A stretch of DNA of 64,000 bases, from assembly GCA_020524525.2 (NCBI GenBank), contig CP129018.1, positions 248,001-312,000 on the forward strand. The letters run 5' to 3'. Made by a program: the position numbers and the translations under genes. Below, piece after piece: positions 17,217 through 27,575 of this stretch (positions are counted from its first letter, which is position 1; each line of letters begins with the position of its first letter). Origin of the DNA: Bacillus tianshenii (GTDB lineage Bacteria; Bacillota; Bacilli; Bacillales; Bacillaceae_N). Below the pieces are notes generated by a model, which saw nothing but the letters and a program-made list of their open reading frames with translations, was not told the origin of the DNA and made no database searches.

Positions 17217-17993
17217 ATGAAAGAAACGGTTGTCATTAAGTGCGGCGGCAGTACAATGGCGGAATTAAGTGATTCATTTTTTCAAAGTATTGCAGAATTG
17301 AAGGCATCCGGCAAGCAAGTCGTCATTGTTCATGGCGGAGGACCTGAGATTAAAAAAGCGTTGGATCAACTTCAAGTAGAATCAACATTTGTAAATGGAT
17401 ATCGTAAAACAACGGCTGACGTGTTAGATGCCGTCATTATGGTCCTAGGTGGCAAAGTGAACAAGCAGCTCGTCAGTAACCTCCAAAACGCAGGGCTTGA
17501 AGGCTTCGGGTGTTGTGGGGTGGATGGTTCACTTTTGCAAGTAAAGCCGAAAGATGTGGAAGCCCTCGGGTTTGTCGGTGAGATTGTAAATGTAAACACA
17601 GAGTTGCTGGATAAAATGGTTGGAATGGATATCATCCCAGTTATCGCACCGCTTGGCATTGATGAGAACGGGCAAATTTATAACATTAATGCAGATTCGG
17701 CAGCAGGGGCAGTCGCAAAGGCATTAAATGCAAAGCAATTATTATTTGTAACAGATGTAGACGGTATTCTGAAAGATGAGCAACTATTGGAATCGTTAAC
17801 TGCAAAGCAGGTACAAGACCTGATTGAAGAAGGCACAATCTATGGCGGAATGATTCCAAAGGTCGAAGCGGCCATTCACTCGCTGACAGGTACGTTAGAA
17901 GAGGTCATGATCATTAACGGAAAAGGTGCAAATGTCGTTCAAAATGGAAAGATTATTGGCACGAAAATAACGCGAGCGGTGGAGGTTGTATAG
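17217..17993 (+). CDS. argB: Acetylglutamate kinase
   Basis: Phosphorylates N-acetylglutamate, the second arginine step. 258 residues with amino-acid-kinase motifs IKCGGS near the N-terminus, VIVHGGGPEI, and TDVDGI before the nucleotide loop. The ATG at 17217 matches the usual family start; GTG at 17214 is an equal alternative with somewhat better spacing from AAAAAGGAG. The frame start at 17202 overlaps the ribosome site. Ends immediately before argD. Confidence 0.95.
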   Translation: MKETVVIKCGGSTMAELSDSFFQSIAELKASGKQVVIVHGGGPEIKKALDQLQVESTFVNGYRKTTADVLDAVIMVLGGKVNKQLVSNLQNAGLEGFGCCGVDGSLLQVKPKDVEALGFVGEIVNVNTELLDKMVGMDIIPVIAPLGIDENGQIYNINADSAAGAVAKALNAKQLLFVTDVDGILKDEQLLESLTAKQVQDLIEEGTIYGGMIPKVEAAIHSLTGTLEEVMIINGKGANVVQNGKIIGTKITRAVEVV

Positions 17994-19151
17994 ATGAGTC
18001 ATTTATTTCCAACATATAAGCGTTTTGACATTGAATTAGTTGCTGGGAAAGGAACTAATGTGACAGATGCTGATGGAAAGACGTATTTAGATTTTATTTC
18101 TGGCATTGCCGTTTGTAATCTTGGCCATTGTCATCCAAAGGTTGTAAGCGCGATAAAGGAACAGGCTGATTCGCTCTGGCATGTGTCGAATTTATTTCCA
18201 AGTAAGTTGCAAGAGAAAGCGGCTCAAATGCTAACTGAAGCCTCAGATGGGGATGCGGTCTTCTTCTGTAACAGTGGGGCTGAAGCAAATGAAGCAGCAT
18301 TGAAACTGGCAAGAAAGCATACACAAAAATCAAAAGTACTGACTTTCAAGCAATCATTTCATGGGCGTACATTTGCAACAATGGCTGCCACAGGCCAAAG
18401 CAAAATTCATGAAGGGTTTGGACCGAATCTACAAGAGTTCGTGTACCTTCCATATAACAATATAGAAGCATTAGAGCAGACAATTGATGATAAGACGGCA
18501 GCTGTTATGCTTGAAGTGATTCAAGGTGAAGGTGGCGTTAATCCGGCAGAAGAGGCATTCTTACAAACAGCTGAAAAGCTTTGTCAGCAGCATGGGGCGC
18601 TGTTAATCATTGATGAAGTTCAGACAGGGATCGGACGAACAGGTAAACCATTTGCCTATCAGCACTACGGTATTTCACCAGATATTGTAACAAGTGCAAA
18701 AGGATTAGGAAGCGGATTTCCTGTCGGGGCGATGATTGGAAAAGCACATTTGAAAGAGAGCTTCGGTGCAGGTGTACATGGTTCAACATTTGCTGGTAAT
18801 TTCCTTGCAATGAGCGCAGTAACAGCAACATTGGAAGAAATCTTTCAAGACAGTTTTCTAAGTGATGTAACAGAAAAGGGAGATTATTTGAAATCCTCTC
18901 TTCAGAAAGCTTTAAAAGATGTAAAAGAAGTGAACACAATTCGCGGCAAAGGTCTTATGCTCGGTATTGAGTGTAAGGAAGAAGTTGCAGGTTATCTTGC
19001 CGAAATGAGAGAAAAAGGCTTACTTGCATTACCAGCAGGTCCCAATGTCATTCGCTTATTACCGCCTTTAACAGTGACGGTTGAAGAAATAGATAGAGCA
19101 GTAGAAATACTGGCAAAAACCCTTCAAGTACAGCAAATATCAGCGACTTAA
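17994..19151 (+). CDS. argD: Acetylornithine aminotransferase
   Basis: A PLP enzyme converting N-acetylglutamate semialdehyde to N-acetylornithine, 385 residues. It shows [15 protein letters not shown] for phosphate/PLP binding, [13 protein letters not shown] with the PLP aspartate, and the Schiff-base lysine in [23 protein letters not shown] precedes the ATG, which directly follows the argB stop. The 78-bp gap to carA contains an ARG box. Confidence 0.95.
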   Translation: MSHLFPTYKRFDIELVAGKGTNVTDADGKTYLDFISGIAVCNLGHCHPKVVSAIKEQADSLWHVSNLFPSKLQEKAAQMLTEASDGDAVFFCNSGAEANEAALKLARKHTQKSKVLTFKQSFHGRTFATMAATGQSKIHEGFGPNLQEFVYLPYNNIEALEQTIDDKTAAVMLEVIQGEGGVNPAEEAFLQTAEKLCQQHGALLIIDEVQTGIGRTGKPFAYQHYGISPDIVTSAKGLGSGFPVGAMIGKAHLKESFGAGVHGSTFAGNFLAMSAVTATLEEIFQDSFLSDVTEKGDYLKSSLQKALKDVKEVNTIRGKGLMLGIECKEEVAGYLAEMREKGLLALPAGPNVIRLLPPLTVTVEEIDRAVEILAKTLQVQQISAT

Positions 19152-19174
19152 TCAATATAAATTTTTTTATCCCA

Positions 19175-19194
19175 TTATGAATAAAAATTCTATA
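19175..19194. promoter_or_regulatory. ARG box (ArgR/AhrC operator) before carA
   Basis: TTATGAATAAAAATTCTATA contains the consensus core TGAATAAAAATTC. It overlaps the -10 region TATAAT (19193-19198) of a carA-proximal promoter, so arginine-bound AhrC could repress carAB-argF separately from argCJBD. Confidence 0.75.
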
Positions 19195-19229
19195 TAATAT
19201 ATAAATATACACATCGGAGGTGTTCAGCA

Positions 19230-20315
19230 ATGGAGGGTTATCTTGTATTAGAAAGTGGTGAAGCCTTTCAAGGAACATGGGAAGGAAAGGCACCAGAGAA
19301 AGCGATTGATGGAGAGGTTGTCTTTTTTACAGGAATGACAGGCTATCAAGAGGTGTTAACTGATCCATCCTTTAAAGGACAAATCGTCGTTTTCACATAC
19401 CCATTAATCGGAAATTACGGCATTAACGAACATGATTTTGAAAGCATTGAACCGCAGGTAACAGGAGTGATCTTGAGCGAATGCAGCCAGCAAGGCTATC
19501 ATTACGAATCAAAAGTCACATTCAGCGAGTACTTACAGAAATGGAATATTCCTGTACTAAGCGGTGTTGACACACGAGCGGTTGTGAAAAGAATTCGCGA
19601 ACAAGGTGTAATGGGCGGAGCGCTCGCTCAAGAAGTGCAACAAGCGGATTTAGGCTCATACAAAGGGATTGAAGAACAAAACTTAATCCAAAAAGTGTCT
19701 GTAAAAAGTGCGCAAACCTTTGGTGATGGCGAAAATCATGTTGTGTTAATGGATTTCGGTTACAAGAAATCGATTGTTGATTCCCTCGTTTCAGCTGGAT
19801 GCCGTGTCACAGTTGTTCCATACAATACAACATTCGAGCAAGTAAAGGCCTTAGAACCAAATGGTGTGATGCTTTCAAACGGACCTGGAGACCCGAAACA
19901 AATGAACTTTCACGTGAAAGAAATTAAAAAAATGGCTGAATATTATCCAACCTTGGCCATTTGCCTTGGTCATCAGCTTCTCTCTCTTGCTTTTGGTGGA
20001 GAGACAACAAAGCTGAAGTTTGGTCATCGCGGTGCAAATCAGCCAGTTATCGATCTTGAAAATAAGACGGTGTTTATGACATCGCAAAATCATACATTTG
20101 TTGTTGATGCAGACAGCTTAAAGAACACAGAGTTTACGGTACGTTATCGAAATGTAAATGACGGTTCGGTGGAAGGGATGAAGCATAGTAAATATCCAAT
20201 AACAAGCGTTCAATTCCATCCTGAAGCACACCCAGGACCAGCAGACAGTGCAAATCTTTTCAATGAATTTGTCACAAGTATGAAAAGCGTAAGGAGAGAA
20301 AAAGTCTATGCCTAA
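19230..20315 (+). CDS. carA: Carbamoyl-phosphate synthase small subunit (arginine-type)
   Basis: The glutaminase subunit that feeds ammonia to CarB. 361 residues, with an N-terminal CPSase_sm domain and a class I amidotransferase with the nucleophile in [15 protein letters not shown] and His/Glu in [11 protein letters not shown]. Ribosome site GGAGGTG. It overlaps carB by 8 bp. Location inside the arg operon and behind an ARG box marks it as the arginine-specific enzyme, not the pyrimidine one. Confidence 0.96.
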   Translation: MEGYLVLESGEAFQGTWEGKAPEKAIDGEVVFFTGMTGYQEVLTDPSFKGQIVVFTYPLIGNYGINEHDFESIEPQVTGVILSECSQQGYHYESKVTFSEYLQKWNIPVLSGVDTRAVVKRIREQGVMGGALAQEVQQADLGSYKGIEEQNLIQKVSVKSAQTFGDGENHVVLMDFGYKKSIVDSLVSAGCRVTVVPYNTTFEQVKALEPNGVMLSNGPGDPKQMNFHVKEIKKMAEYYPTLAICLGHQLLSLAFGGETTKLKFGHRGANQPVIDLENKTVFMTSQNHTFVVDADSLKNTEFTVRYRNVNDGSVEGMKHSKYPITSVQFHPEAHPGPADSANLFNEFVTSMKSVRREKVYA

Positions 20316-23300
20316 ATCCAGTAATATTCAATCCGTACTTGTGATCGGCTCAGGCCCGATCGTTATCGGTCAAGCGGCTGAGTTCGACTATGCGGGAACA
20401 CAAGCTTGTTTATCACTAAAAGAAGAAGGATGCCGCGTCATTCTTGTTAACAATAATCCGGCAACAATTATGACAGATGAAGCACATGCAGACGCGGTTT
20501 ACTTTGAACCGTTAACAGTCGAAAGCATTGAAAAAATTATTGCCAAGGAAAAGCCTGATGGCCTGCTTGCTACACTAGGCGGTCAGACTGGGCTGAACCT
20601 AGCATTTGCACTCCATGAGCAAGGTATTTTAGAGAAATATAATCTTGAATTACTAGGTACGCCAATTGATTCCATTAAGCGTGGGGAGGATCGTGAATTA
20701 TTCCGCGCACTTATGCATGAGTTAGGAGAGCCTGTTCCTGATAGTCAAATCATTGAAAATATGAATGATGCAATCGATTTTTCAGAGAAAATTGGTTTTC
20801 CAATTATTGTGCGTCCAGCATATACAATGGGCGGATCAGGTGGAGGTATTGCAGAAAGTTTAGAACAATTCAAGGAGTTAGTCCGTAGCGGTTTAGATGC
20901 AAGTCCTATCACACAATGTCTTATTGAAAAGAGTATCGCAGGGTTTAAAGAAGTGGAATATGAAGTGATGCGTGATGCCAACGATACATGTATTACTGTA
21001 TGTAATATGGAAAATATTGACCCAGTAGGGATTCATACAGGTGATTCAATCGTTGTAGCACCATCCCAGACATTAACCGATGTCGAGTATCAAATGCTTC
21101 GTTCTGCTTCAATTAAGATTATCCGTGCACTCGGAATTATCGGGGGCTGTAACATTCAGTTTGCCCTTGATCCTGAAAGCAAGCAGTACTATTTAATTGA
21201 AGTAAACCCACGTGTAAGCCGTTCATCTGCACTGGCATCAAAAGCAACAGGTTATCCAATTGCACGTATTGCAGCAAAATTAAGTCTTGGTTATACACTT
21301 GATGAGGTACTGAATCCTGTTACAGGTCACACATATGCGAGCTTTGAACCTGCTCTTGACTATGTTGTTGTGAAATTCCCATGCTGGCCGTTTGATAAGT
21401 TTCCAAAGGCAGAACGTAAGCTTGGAACGCAAATGAAGGCAACAGGTGAAGTAATGGCGATTGACCGCAACCTAGAAAGTGCCTTGCAGAAAGCTGTTCG
21501 TTCTCTTGAGCTAGGAACCATTGGGTTGAAGCTACCATCAATTTCAAAGGCAACAGAAGAGAAGTTATGGCAAAGCACGTTGAAAGCGGATGATGTTCGC
21601 TTTTTCGCAATTTTAGAGCTGATGCGTCGCGGTGTTTCTGTACAGGAGATTGAGGTACAAACGAAAATAAATGAATTTTTCCTTGCAGCTTTCAAGCGTC
21701 TTATCGATTTAGAGAATGAAGTAATGGATACATGTTTTGAAGATGTCTCAACACCATTTTTAACAACTTTAAAGAAATACGGCTTTGGTGATGAGAACCT
21801 TGCTCAAATGTGGAAGGTTGATGAGAAGGAAGTACGTGAGAAGCGTAAGCAATATGGAATCATGCCAAGCTATAAAATGGTTGATACATGTGCCGCGGAA
21901 TTTGAGGCCCACACGCCTTATTACTATTCAAGCTGGAGCGGTGAGTGTGAAGCAAATGTAACCGATAAACCAAAAGTTCTTATTATCGGGTCAGGTCCAA
22001 TTCGTATCGGCCAGGGGATTGAATTTGATTATAGTTCTGTTCATAGCGTACTCGCCTTACAGGAAGAAGGCTATGAAACAATTATGGTTAACAATAACCC
22101 TGAAACAGTTAGTACTGATTACGAGATGGCAGACCGTCTTTATTTCGAGCCACTAGCCCTTGAAGATGTGTTAAATGTCATTGAGAAAGAAAATGTTGAT
22201 AAGGTTATTGTCCAATTTGGAGGACAAACAGCAATTGGATTAGTTGAAGGTCTTGAGAAGTTTGGAATCAATATTCTTGGCACAAGTGAAGATGTGATTG
22301 ACCAGCTTGAAGACCGTGAACGCTTTTATCAATTTTTAAAAGCAGTGGATGTGCCGCATATCCCGGGACAAACGGCTTTTAATAAGGAAGATTTGCAGAA
22401 GAAGGCAGAAGCAATTGGCTATCCAATTTTACTTCGTCCGTCATACGTCATTGGTGGAAGAGGAATGGTCGTCCTACAAACAGAGAAGGAATTAGCGGAA
22501 TGGACTGCAATGCAGGCAGCAGAAGCATATCCGATCTTACTAGATGCTTTCTACCCGGGGAAAGAGGCGGAAGTTGATGTGCTGACTGATGGAAACGAAA
22601 TATTAATTCCAGCTATTATTGAGCACGTTGAAAAAGCAGGTGTCCATTCAGGTGATAGCACAGCATTACTTCCAGCTCAGTCGCTTACAAATGAGGAAAA
22701 ACAAGCAATTGTAGAATATACGAAACGAATTGCAATGGGTCTTGATTTCAAAGGTATGATGAACATTCAATTTGTGCTATATCAAGGCAGTGTCTACGTG
22801 TTGGAAGTGAATCCACGTGCAAGCCGTACGGTACCAATCTTAAGCAAAGTGACTGGTGTGAATCTTGTTCAGCTTGGTACACAGCTACTAATTGGTAAAG
22901 CAATGAAAGAGATAACAAACACGACTGGCTTATTACCAGAACAACCATTTATCACAGTGAAATATCCAGTGTTCTCGACGGTAAAATTAGCAGGGCTTGA
23001 CCCAATGCTTGGCCCAGAAATGAAGTCAACGGGTGAAGGAATTGCGATTGCTGATACGGTAGAGGCAGCTTTCTATAAGGCATTTAACTGGAATGAGCAG
23101 AAGCAAGGAAAGCAGAAAAACCAACTGTTTGTTGACCTAGAGGGTGCAGAGGATATGCTTCCATCTATAAAACAAGCAGTGGAACAATATAACTTAGACC
23201 TTGTTACGAAGGATTTCGAACAGTGGGTGCAGTCAGAACATGCTTTAGCACTTGTAAGCTTCTCTAAAGAAAAAACAGCTGAACAAATTGAGAAACGACA

Positions 23301-23451
23301 AGCAGCAGTGAAATATCGTCACCACGTGTTCACAGAGTGGGAGACGCTTGAAGCCTTTTTCTTAGCTCAGCAGAAACAAGACTTTACAGTAAATGCAATT
23401 CAAGAGTGGCTGACATCAAATAATTCAAGGAAAGTAGTGGTTACAAAATGA
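20308..23451 (+). CDS. carB: Carbamoyl-phosphate synthase large subunit (arginine-type)
   Basis: 1047 residues; makes carbamoyl phosphate from bicarbonate, ammonia and two ATP. Two homologous ATP-grasp halves are visible, each opening with a VIGSGPI.IGQ motif (near residues 12 and about 560) and a PSYxxGGRGM or [10 protein letters not shown] glycine loop. The final region is short and divergent, as expected for arginine-controlled CarB that lacks the full allosteric uridylate/ornithine domain. It overlaps carA and argF by a few bases, implying coupled translation. Confidence 0.96.
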   Translation: MPKSSNIQSVLVIGSGPIVIGQAAEFDYAGTQACLSLKEEGCRVILVNNNPATIMTDEAHADAVYFEPLTVESIEKIIAKEKPDGLLATLGGQTGLNLAFALHEQGILEKYNLELLGTPIDSIKRGEDRELFRALMHELGEPVPDSQIIENMNDAIDFSEKIGFPIIVRPAYTMGGSGGGIAESLEQFKELVRSGLDASPITQCLIEKSIAGFKEVEYEVMRDANDTCITVCNMENIDPVGIHTGDSIVVAPSQTLTDVEYQMLRSASIKIIRALGIIGGCNIQFALDPESKQYYLIEVNPRVSRSSALASKATGYPIARIAAKLSLGYTLDEVLNPVTGHTYASFEPALDYVVVKFPCWPFDKFPKAERKLGTQMKATGEVMAIDRNLESALQKAVRSLELGTIGLKLPSISKATEEKLWQSTLKADDVRFFAILELMRRGVSVQEIEVQTKINEFFLAAFKRLIDLENEVMDTCFEDVSTPFLTTLKKYGFGDENLAQMWKVDEKEVREKRKQYGIMPSYKMVDTCAAEFEAHTPYYYSSWSGECEANVTDKPKVLIIGSGPIRIGQGIEFDYSSVHSVLALQEEGYETIMVNNNPETVSTDYEMADRLYFEPLALEDVLNVIEKENVDKVIVQFGGQTAIGLVEGLEKFGINILGTSEDVIDQLEDRERFYQFLKAVDVPHIPGQTAFNKEDLQKKAEAIGYPILLRPSYVIGGRGMVVLQTEKELAEWTAMQAAEAYPILLDAFYPGKEAEVDVLTDGNEILIPAIIEHVEKAGVHSGDSTALLPAQSLTNEEKQAIVEYTKRIAMGLDFKGMMNIQFVLYQGSVYVLEVNPRASRTVPILSKVTGVNLVQLGTQLLIGKAMKEITNTTGLLPEQPFITVKYPVFSTVKLAGLDPMLGPEMKSTGEGIAIADTVEAAFYKAFNWNEQKQGKQKNQLFVDLEGAEDMLPSIKQAVEQYNLDLVTKDFEQWVQSEHALALVSFSKEKTAEQIEKRQAAVKYRHHVFTEWETLEAFFLAQQKQDFTVNAIQEWLTSNNSRKVVVTK

Positions 23452-24395
23452 TGGCGAAAGAAGCAGCAGTGTTACAAGGAAAGGACTTGTTAACACTCAT
23501 TGATTATACAAAAGAAGAAATCATCCAAATATTAGAAAGTGCGGTTGAGTTAAAAAAAGCAAAAAAGAATGGTGAAATTCTTGAGCCATTAAAAGGGAAA
23601 ACACTCGGAATGATTTTCGAAAAGCCTTCAACGAGAACACGTGTCTCATTTGAAGCTGGAATGACTCAACTTGGCGGTCATGCAATTTACTTAGATACGA
23701 AAGGCTCGCAGCTTGGACGCGGTGAAACAATTGGAGATACGGCCCAAGTACTTTCGGAATATGTTGATGCGATTATGATTCGAACATTTGAACATTCGAA
23801 AGTTGTAGAGTTAGCAGAAGCTGCTTCTATTCCGGTTATTAATGGCCTAACAGACGATTATCATCCTTGTCAGGCGCTTGCGGACTTATTAACCGTTTAT
23901 GAATTAAAGGGAACATTTGAAAATCAAAAGCTTGTGTATGTTGGCGATGGAAACAATGTGGCTCATTCTTTAATGATTGCAGCTGCGAAAGTGGGAATGG
24001 ATTGTACTGTTGCATGTCCAGCTGGATATGAACCAGATGCTAGTATAACAGCTAAAGCTCAGGAAATTGCGACTGAGACAGGAGCAGTCATTGCGGTATC
24101 CAATAACCCGCAAGATGCAGTTAGTGGAGCAGATTTTATCTATACAGATGTATGGACGAGTATGGGGCAAGAAGAAGAGCAACAAGCGCGTCTTCAAGCA
24201 CTTCAACCTTTTCAAGTAAATGAAGAATTAATGCAATTAGCCGCTTCAGACTACACCTTTATGCACTGTCTTCCGGCACATCGTGGGGAAGAAGTAACCA
24301 AGAAAGTAATAGATGGAGCGCACTCAGTCATCTTCGAGCAAGCAGGCAATCGTCTACACGTACAGAAAGCGCTTCTAGTGGCATTATTAGGGTAA
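23448..24395 (+). CDS. argF: Ornithine carbamoyltransferase
   Basis: Forms citrulline from ornithine and carbamoyl phosphate. 315 residues with the carbamoyl-phosphate motif [17 protein letters not shown], and the ornithine motif [11 protein letters not shown]. The ATG at 23448 overlaps the carB stop (ATGATG allows 23451 too). Last gene of the operon; a terminator follows four bases later. argG and argH are not in the window. Confidence 0.96.
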   Translation: MMAKEAAVLQGKDLLTLIDYTKEEIIQILESAVELKKAKKNGEILEPLKGKTLGMIFEKPSTRTRVSFEAGMTQLGGHAIYLDTKGSQLGRGETIGDTAQVLSEYVDAIMIRTFEHSKVVELAEAASIPVINGLTDDYHPCQALADLLTVYELKGTFENQKLVYVGDGNNVAHSLMIAAAKVGMDCTVACPAGYEPDASITAKAQEIATETGAVIAVSNNPQDAVSGADFIYTDVWTSMGQEEEQQARLQALQPFQVNEELMQLAASDYTFMHCLPAHRGEEVTKKVIDGAHSVIFEQAGNRLHVQKALLVALLG

Positions 24396-24398
24396 TCA

Positions 24399-24425
24399 AG
24401 GCATCCCAATTGGGGTGCTTTTTTG
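24399..24425 (+). terminator. Arginine operon terminator
   Basis: GCATCCC and GGGGTGC pair around AATT, followed by T6. Confidence 0.88.
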
Positions 24426-24614
24426 TTTTGAATTTTCTAAAAAGCCTTACTATACTTCTTAATTATGGAAAAATTTAAACAAAATTCGACAGAAAATTAA
24501 ACCGATAAGACTGTTCGTTAATTAGGTCTTATTGTAAATTCGGGGAAATGCTAGAATTAGATTCAAGGTAATCCAGTTAATTGGATTAAATTTTACAAGG
24601 AGGAATGATTTCGC

Positions 24615-26027
24615 ATGAACAAAAAGTTAATCGTAGGTCTTTCAACGGCATTTTTGTTAATGTCTTCACCAGCGTTGGCCGAAAAGCCTGAGGCAGGAAA
24701 GGCTCAGCAAAAAGTTGACAAAGTATTAATTCAGCAACAGGAAGAAGAACAAAAAGAAATGTCTCAAAAGATGGAAACGATGCATCAGCAACATCCAGAT
24801 GCGCATATCAAGAAACATGCAAACAAAATCATTTCTAATGTAGACAAGATCGAGAAAGATGTGTACGAAATTACAAAAGGCGTTATGAACTATAACGAAG
24901 ATAATTCGTACATAGACAAGGATTTTGAAGATTTCGACAAAACGCAGCAGTATGTAGAAAAGAAATTAAATAAACAAGAGAAAAAGCTAGATAGCTTTAA
25001 TAACAAAATTACTGCATTAGCTCAGAAAACAGATGGCGATAACCCGAGAATTACAGAGTTGTACGAGCGTATCGACGAGCTACAAGCTGATGTGCACTAT
25101 GTATATGCAAAGCTTGACCGTATGAATTTTGTTCGTGAAACCCCAGAAGAGGATATGGAATATAAAGCTCCTGCAAAAGAGTTAATGTCTGAAGTTAATG
25201 GCGTAGAACGTGATGTTTATTATATCACGCAAGAGTTAGATAACTTCCACGATGGACAACTTGAAGGTCAATTCGAAACATATGCAGAAGCTCAAGAATA
25301 TTTTGAAGGTAAGTTAGAACAAGAGCAAAGTGAATTAAGCAACTATGACAATGAAATTGCAGCATTAGCAGAAGATGCTGGCACGTATAATCCAAGAGTT
25401 GTTGAGCTGTATGAACGTGTTGATGAACTAGATGAAGACATTGCATACATCTTAGCAAAGCTTGACCGTGTTGGATATGAACATGAAAATATGAATGATG
25501 AAAACACAGATGAAGATGGTCAAGACGAAGGCAGCCAAGATGAAGGTGACCAAACAGGTGAAGATGGTCAGGACGAAGGCAGCCAAGACGGAGATGACCA
25601 AACAGGTGAAGATGGTCAGGACGAAGGCAGCCAAGATGAAGGTGACCAAACAGGTGAAGATGGTCAGGACGAAGGCAGCCAAGATGAAGGTGACCAAACA
25701 GGTGAAGATGGTCAAGACGAAGGCAACCAAGATGAAGGTGACCAAACAGGTGAAGATGGTCAAGACGATGCAGCAGGTGAAGACGATCAAACAGATGGGG
25801 ATAGCGTAGATGAAGTTGTACAAAACCCTACAGATATTGATCCTGCATTATTATCAGCAGTAAAAGAAAAATTACAACAATTCTTTGAAGTTGAAACACA
25901 CTTAAATGCTGAAACAAATGAAATTGAAATTACTGCTACAAGCGAATTTATGCCTGGTCAAGTATATAACTTTAGCCTAACGCAAGAACAACTTGAAAGC
26001 ATGGCTAAGCGATTTGGTAACAACTAA
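24615..26027 (+). CDS. Secreted acidic repeat protein with duplicated helical module
   Basis: A 470-residue exported protein of unknown function. The signal peptide is about 1-22 (ends SSPALA). Two copies of a roughly 95-residue helical module lie at about 72-171 and 191-286, each ending NPR(I/V)xELYERxDEL...YxxAKLDR. Then come five full and one partial copies of a 16-residue Asp/Glu/Gln/Gly repeat (301-396), and a C-terminal domain (about 405-470) rich in predicted strand. There is no LPXTG or S-layer homology motif. The signal peptide and module are shared with the next gene, so the pair arose by duplication. AAGGAGG precedes the ATG. Confidence 0.85.
   Translation: MNKKLIVGLSTAFLLMSSPALAEKPEAGKAQQKVDKVLIQQQEEEQKEMSQKMETMHQQHPDAHIKKHANKIISNVDKIEKDVYEITKGVMNYNEDNSYIDKDFEDFDKTQQYVEKKLNKQEKKLDSFNNKITALAQKTDGDNPRITELYERIDELQADVHYVYAKLDRMNFVRETPEEDMEYKAPAKELMSEVNGVERDVYYITQELDNFHDGQLEGQFETYAEAQEYFEGKLEQEQSELSNYDNEIAALAEDAGTYNPRVVELYERVDELDEDIAYILAKLDRVGYEHENMNDENTDEDGQDEGSQDEGDQTGEDGQDEGSQDGDDQTGEDGQDEGSQDEGDQTGEDGQDEGSQDEGDQTGEDGQDEGNQDEGDQTGEDGQDDAAGEDDQTDGDSVDEVVQNPTDIDPALLSAVKEKLQQFFEVETHLNAETNEIEITATSEFMPGQVYNFSLTQEQLESMAKRFGNN
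25515..25802 (+). repeat. 48-bp tandem repeat array (coding)
   Basis: Five full 48-bp units followed by one degenerate unit, in frame, encoding DGQDEGSQDEGDQTGE with few substitutions. High nucleotide identity between units points to recent expansion by slippage or unequal recombination. Confidence 0.92.
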
Positions 26028-26036
26028 TTGTAAGTT

Positions 26037-26076
26037 AAAAAAGCCGCGAGTTCTTAATTGAGCTCGCGGTTTTTTC
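26037..26076 (+). terminator. Intrinsic terminator
   Basis: AAAAAAGCCGCGAG with CTCGCGGTTTTTT, a strong stem after the repeat-protein gene. Confidence 0.88.
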
Positions 26077-26204
26077 GTTTTCTTAGGATGATATAGTGCT
26101 TACTATGTTACTTTATTCAGGCTTGTTTTCGAAAATCATATAATTTTTGTATCTTTTGGCTGCTATAAATAAATAGGACTACATAATTTTAAAGGAAAAT
26201 GCTA

Positions 26205-26210
26205 CTATAA
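26205..26210 (+). promoter_or_regulatory. -10 element (TATAAT) before riboswitch
   Basis: TATAAT within CTACTATAATTACAAGG. It predicts a start at about 26217, exactly at the 5' edge of the aptamer. No good -35 hexamer is visible, so another sigma factor or an activator may be involved. Confidence 0.5.
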
Positions 26211-26215
26211 TTACA

Positions 26216-26292
26216 AGGTACAACCAAAGAAATTTGGTGTCACAAAGCTAGAGGGGCTAAGGATAGGTTCTTATCTAGGCCAGCCAGCTGCC
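26216..26292 (+). ncRNA. Candidate cyclic-di-GMP-I (GEMM) riboswitch
   Basis: The leader has the GEMM-I order of elements: closing strand GGTA; a hairpin ACCAAA-GAAA-TTTGGT capped by a GNRA loop (P2 tetraloop); the joining strand CACAAAGCTA; GGGGCTAAGG with the tetraloop-receptor-like CTAAG; a variable P3 arm; and the 3' closing strand CAGCCAGCTGCC. The consensus ACGCAAAGC is TCACAAAGC here, one deviation near the ligand pocket. It ends 38 bases before the ATG of the secreted protein gene, without a clear terminator, so control at translation or by an alternative fold is more likely. c-di-GMP-I switches often precede surface or matrix genes (established). Confidence 0.72.
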
Positions 26293-26330
26293 ATTACCAG
26301 CAACTAGTATATATAAGGAGGAGAAAGGTA

Positions 26331-27527
26331 ATGAAAAAATTACTTATTGGGGTCTCAACTGCTTTTTTAGTCTTAACTACCCCTGCACTCGCAGAAAAAC
26401 CAGATTGGGCAGGAAATGGTAAAGTCCCCCAAAATGCAGAACAAAATCAACAGACCACAGAGCAAACAAAGAAAGAAGAGAAACAACAAGTACAAAATGA
26501 GAAGAAGGCAAGTCAAATCAATAATCATTTAACTCGAATTGAAAGTCATATTGATTCGGTTATTAGTGAGATGGATACATATTTTGGCCAAGAAAAAATT
26601 AGTGAGGAAGACCAATCAGAAAAAGAGCCTGAAACAGATGAGGAAAATGAAAAGGCTCAAGAAGATGGAGAAGAAAGTGAAGCAGTAGAAGAAACAGTGG
26701 AACAACCTAGTGAAGATACTGATAGCGAACAAGGTGCAAATGAAGAGACTCAAGAACAAATCAACAATGATGAGGATACAAGCTATTCAGAGGATGAATT
26801 AAGCAATGTGCAAGAAGAGCCAGCACTTGAAGATGGTACAGAAGAAACAATTGATCAAAATGACGATACTGCAGTGGAGAATGAAGAGACAGAAGCTGAA
26901 GAATCTGTAGAAGAAAATGAAGATGTAGTAGAGAATGATGAAACGACAGAAGAAAACGAAGATGTCGAAGAAGACGATTTTGAAGAAGATTTAGAAGCAA
27001 TGGATGAAGGCAAACATAGCTTCTATGGAAAGTTAAATGCTCAAAATAATAAGCTTAATGCAGTAATGAATCGAATTAATGCACTTGAAAAGAAAGCAGG
27101 AACTGAAAATCCTGAAGTGGTTAATTTAACGACACGAGTAGAAGAGTTACGTGCCAGAATTGATGAAGCTATCATAAACTTGGATGCCTATCAAGAAGAA
27201 GTAAAGGAAGAGCTAGAAGATGACACAGAAAAAGAAGAAATGAACAAAGAAGATGCTGTTGAAGCTACAAAAACATGGACAATTCAATTTAACCAATCAC
27301 TTGATGAAAACACTTTAAAAGACTTAAATGTTGTAATAATGGATGAAGAAGAGCAGCTAATAACAGTTACCACTTCTTATCTTCCAGAGGAGAATCAAGT
27401 TGAAGTTACACCACAAAGTCCTTTTGTATCTGGAAAGAACTATACATTATATATTTCAAAAGATATTAAAGGTGAAAATGGAAAACAGCTAAAAAATGCC
27501 GTGAAAATGACATTTTCAATTAAATAA
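26331..27527 (+). CDS. Secreted acidic protein with SbsA-type Ig-like C-terminus
   Basis: A 398-residue exported protein, paralogue of the preceding secreted protein. Signal peptide about 1-22 (ends TTPALA), a first helix of the shared module (about 64-84), a very acidic, Glu-rich 140-residue insertion, then the rest of the module (about 225-285, NPEVVNLTTRVEEL). The C-terminal domain (about 305-398: WTIQFNQSLDENTLK ... YTLYISKDIKGENGKQL) fits the SbsA Ig-like/Big_5 fold found in S-layer and surface proteins. No anchor motif is seen. GGAGGAG precedes the ATG and a candidate c-di-GMP riboswitch lies in the leader, suggesting a role in adhesion, matrix or envelope. Function inferred only. Confidence 0.85.
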   Translation: MKKLLIGVSTAFLVLTTPALAEKPDWAGNGKVPQNAEQNQQTTEQTKKEEKQQVQNEKKASQINNHLTRIESHIDSVISEMDTYFGQEKISEEDQSEKEPETDEENEKAQEDGEESEAVEETVEQPSEDTDSEQGANEETQEQINNDEDTSYSEDELSNVQEEPALEDGTEETIDQNDDTAVENEETEAEESVEENEDVVENDETTEENEDVEEDDFEEDLEAMDEGKHSFYGKLNAQNNKLNAVMNRINALEKKAGTENPEVVNLTTRVEELRARIDEAIINLDAYQEEVKEELEDDTEKEEMNKEDAVEATKTWTIQFNQSLDENTLKDLNVVIMDEEEQLITVTTSYLPEENQVEVTPQSPFVSGKNYTLYISKDIKGENGKQLKNAVKMTFSIK

Positions 27528-27536
27528 TAAACTACA

Positions 27537-27574
27537 AAAAAACAGTGCACTCTAATTGAAGTGCACTGTTTTTT
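27537..27574. terminator. Bidirectional terminator
   Basis: A perfect stem AAAAAACAGTGCACT with AGTGCACTGTTTTTT between the convergent secreted-protein and uppP genes. Confidence 0.9.
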
Positions 27575-27575
27575 C

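Noticed and set aside
24480-24510. SigD-type promoter (CCGATAA) before the repeat protein gene
   Set aside because: No TAAA at the required 15-base spacing.
25515-25802. Regular repeats that might suggest a CRISPR array
   Set aside because: Units are contiguous, in frame and without unique spacers; they encode a protein repeat.
25452-25823. Minus-strand open frame of 123 residues with periodic hydrophobic segments
   Set aside because: It is the antisense shadow of the 48-bp acidic repeats, which makes a regular Thr/Cys/Leu/Val pattern. It has no ribosome site.
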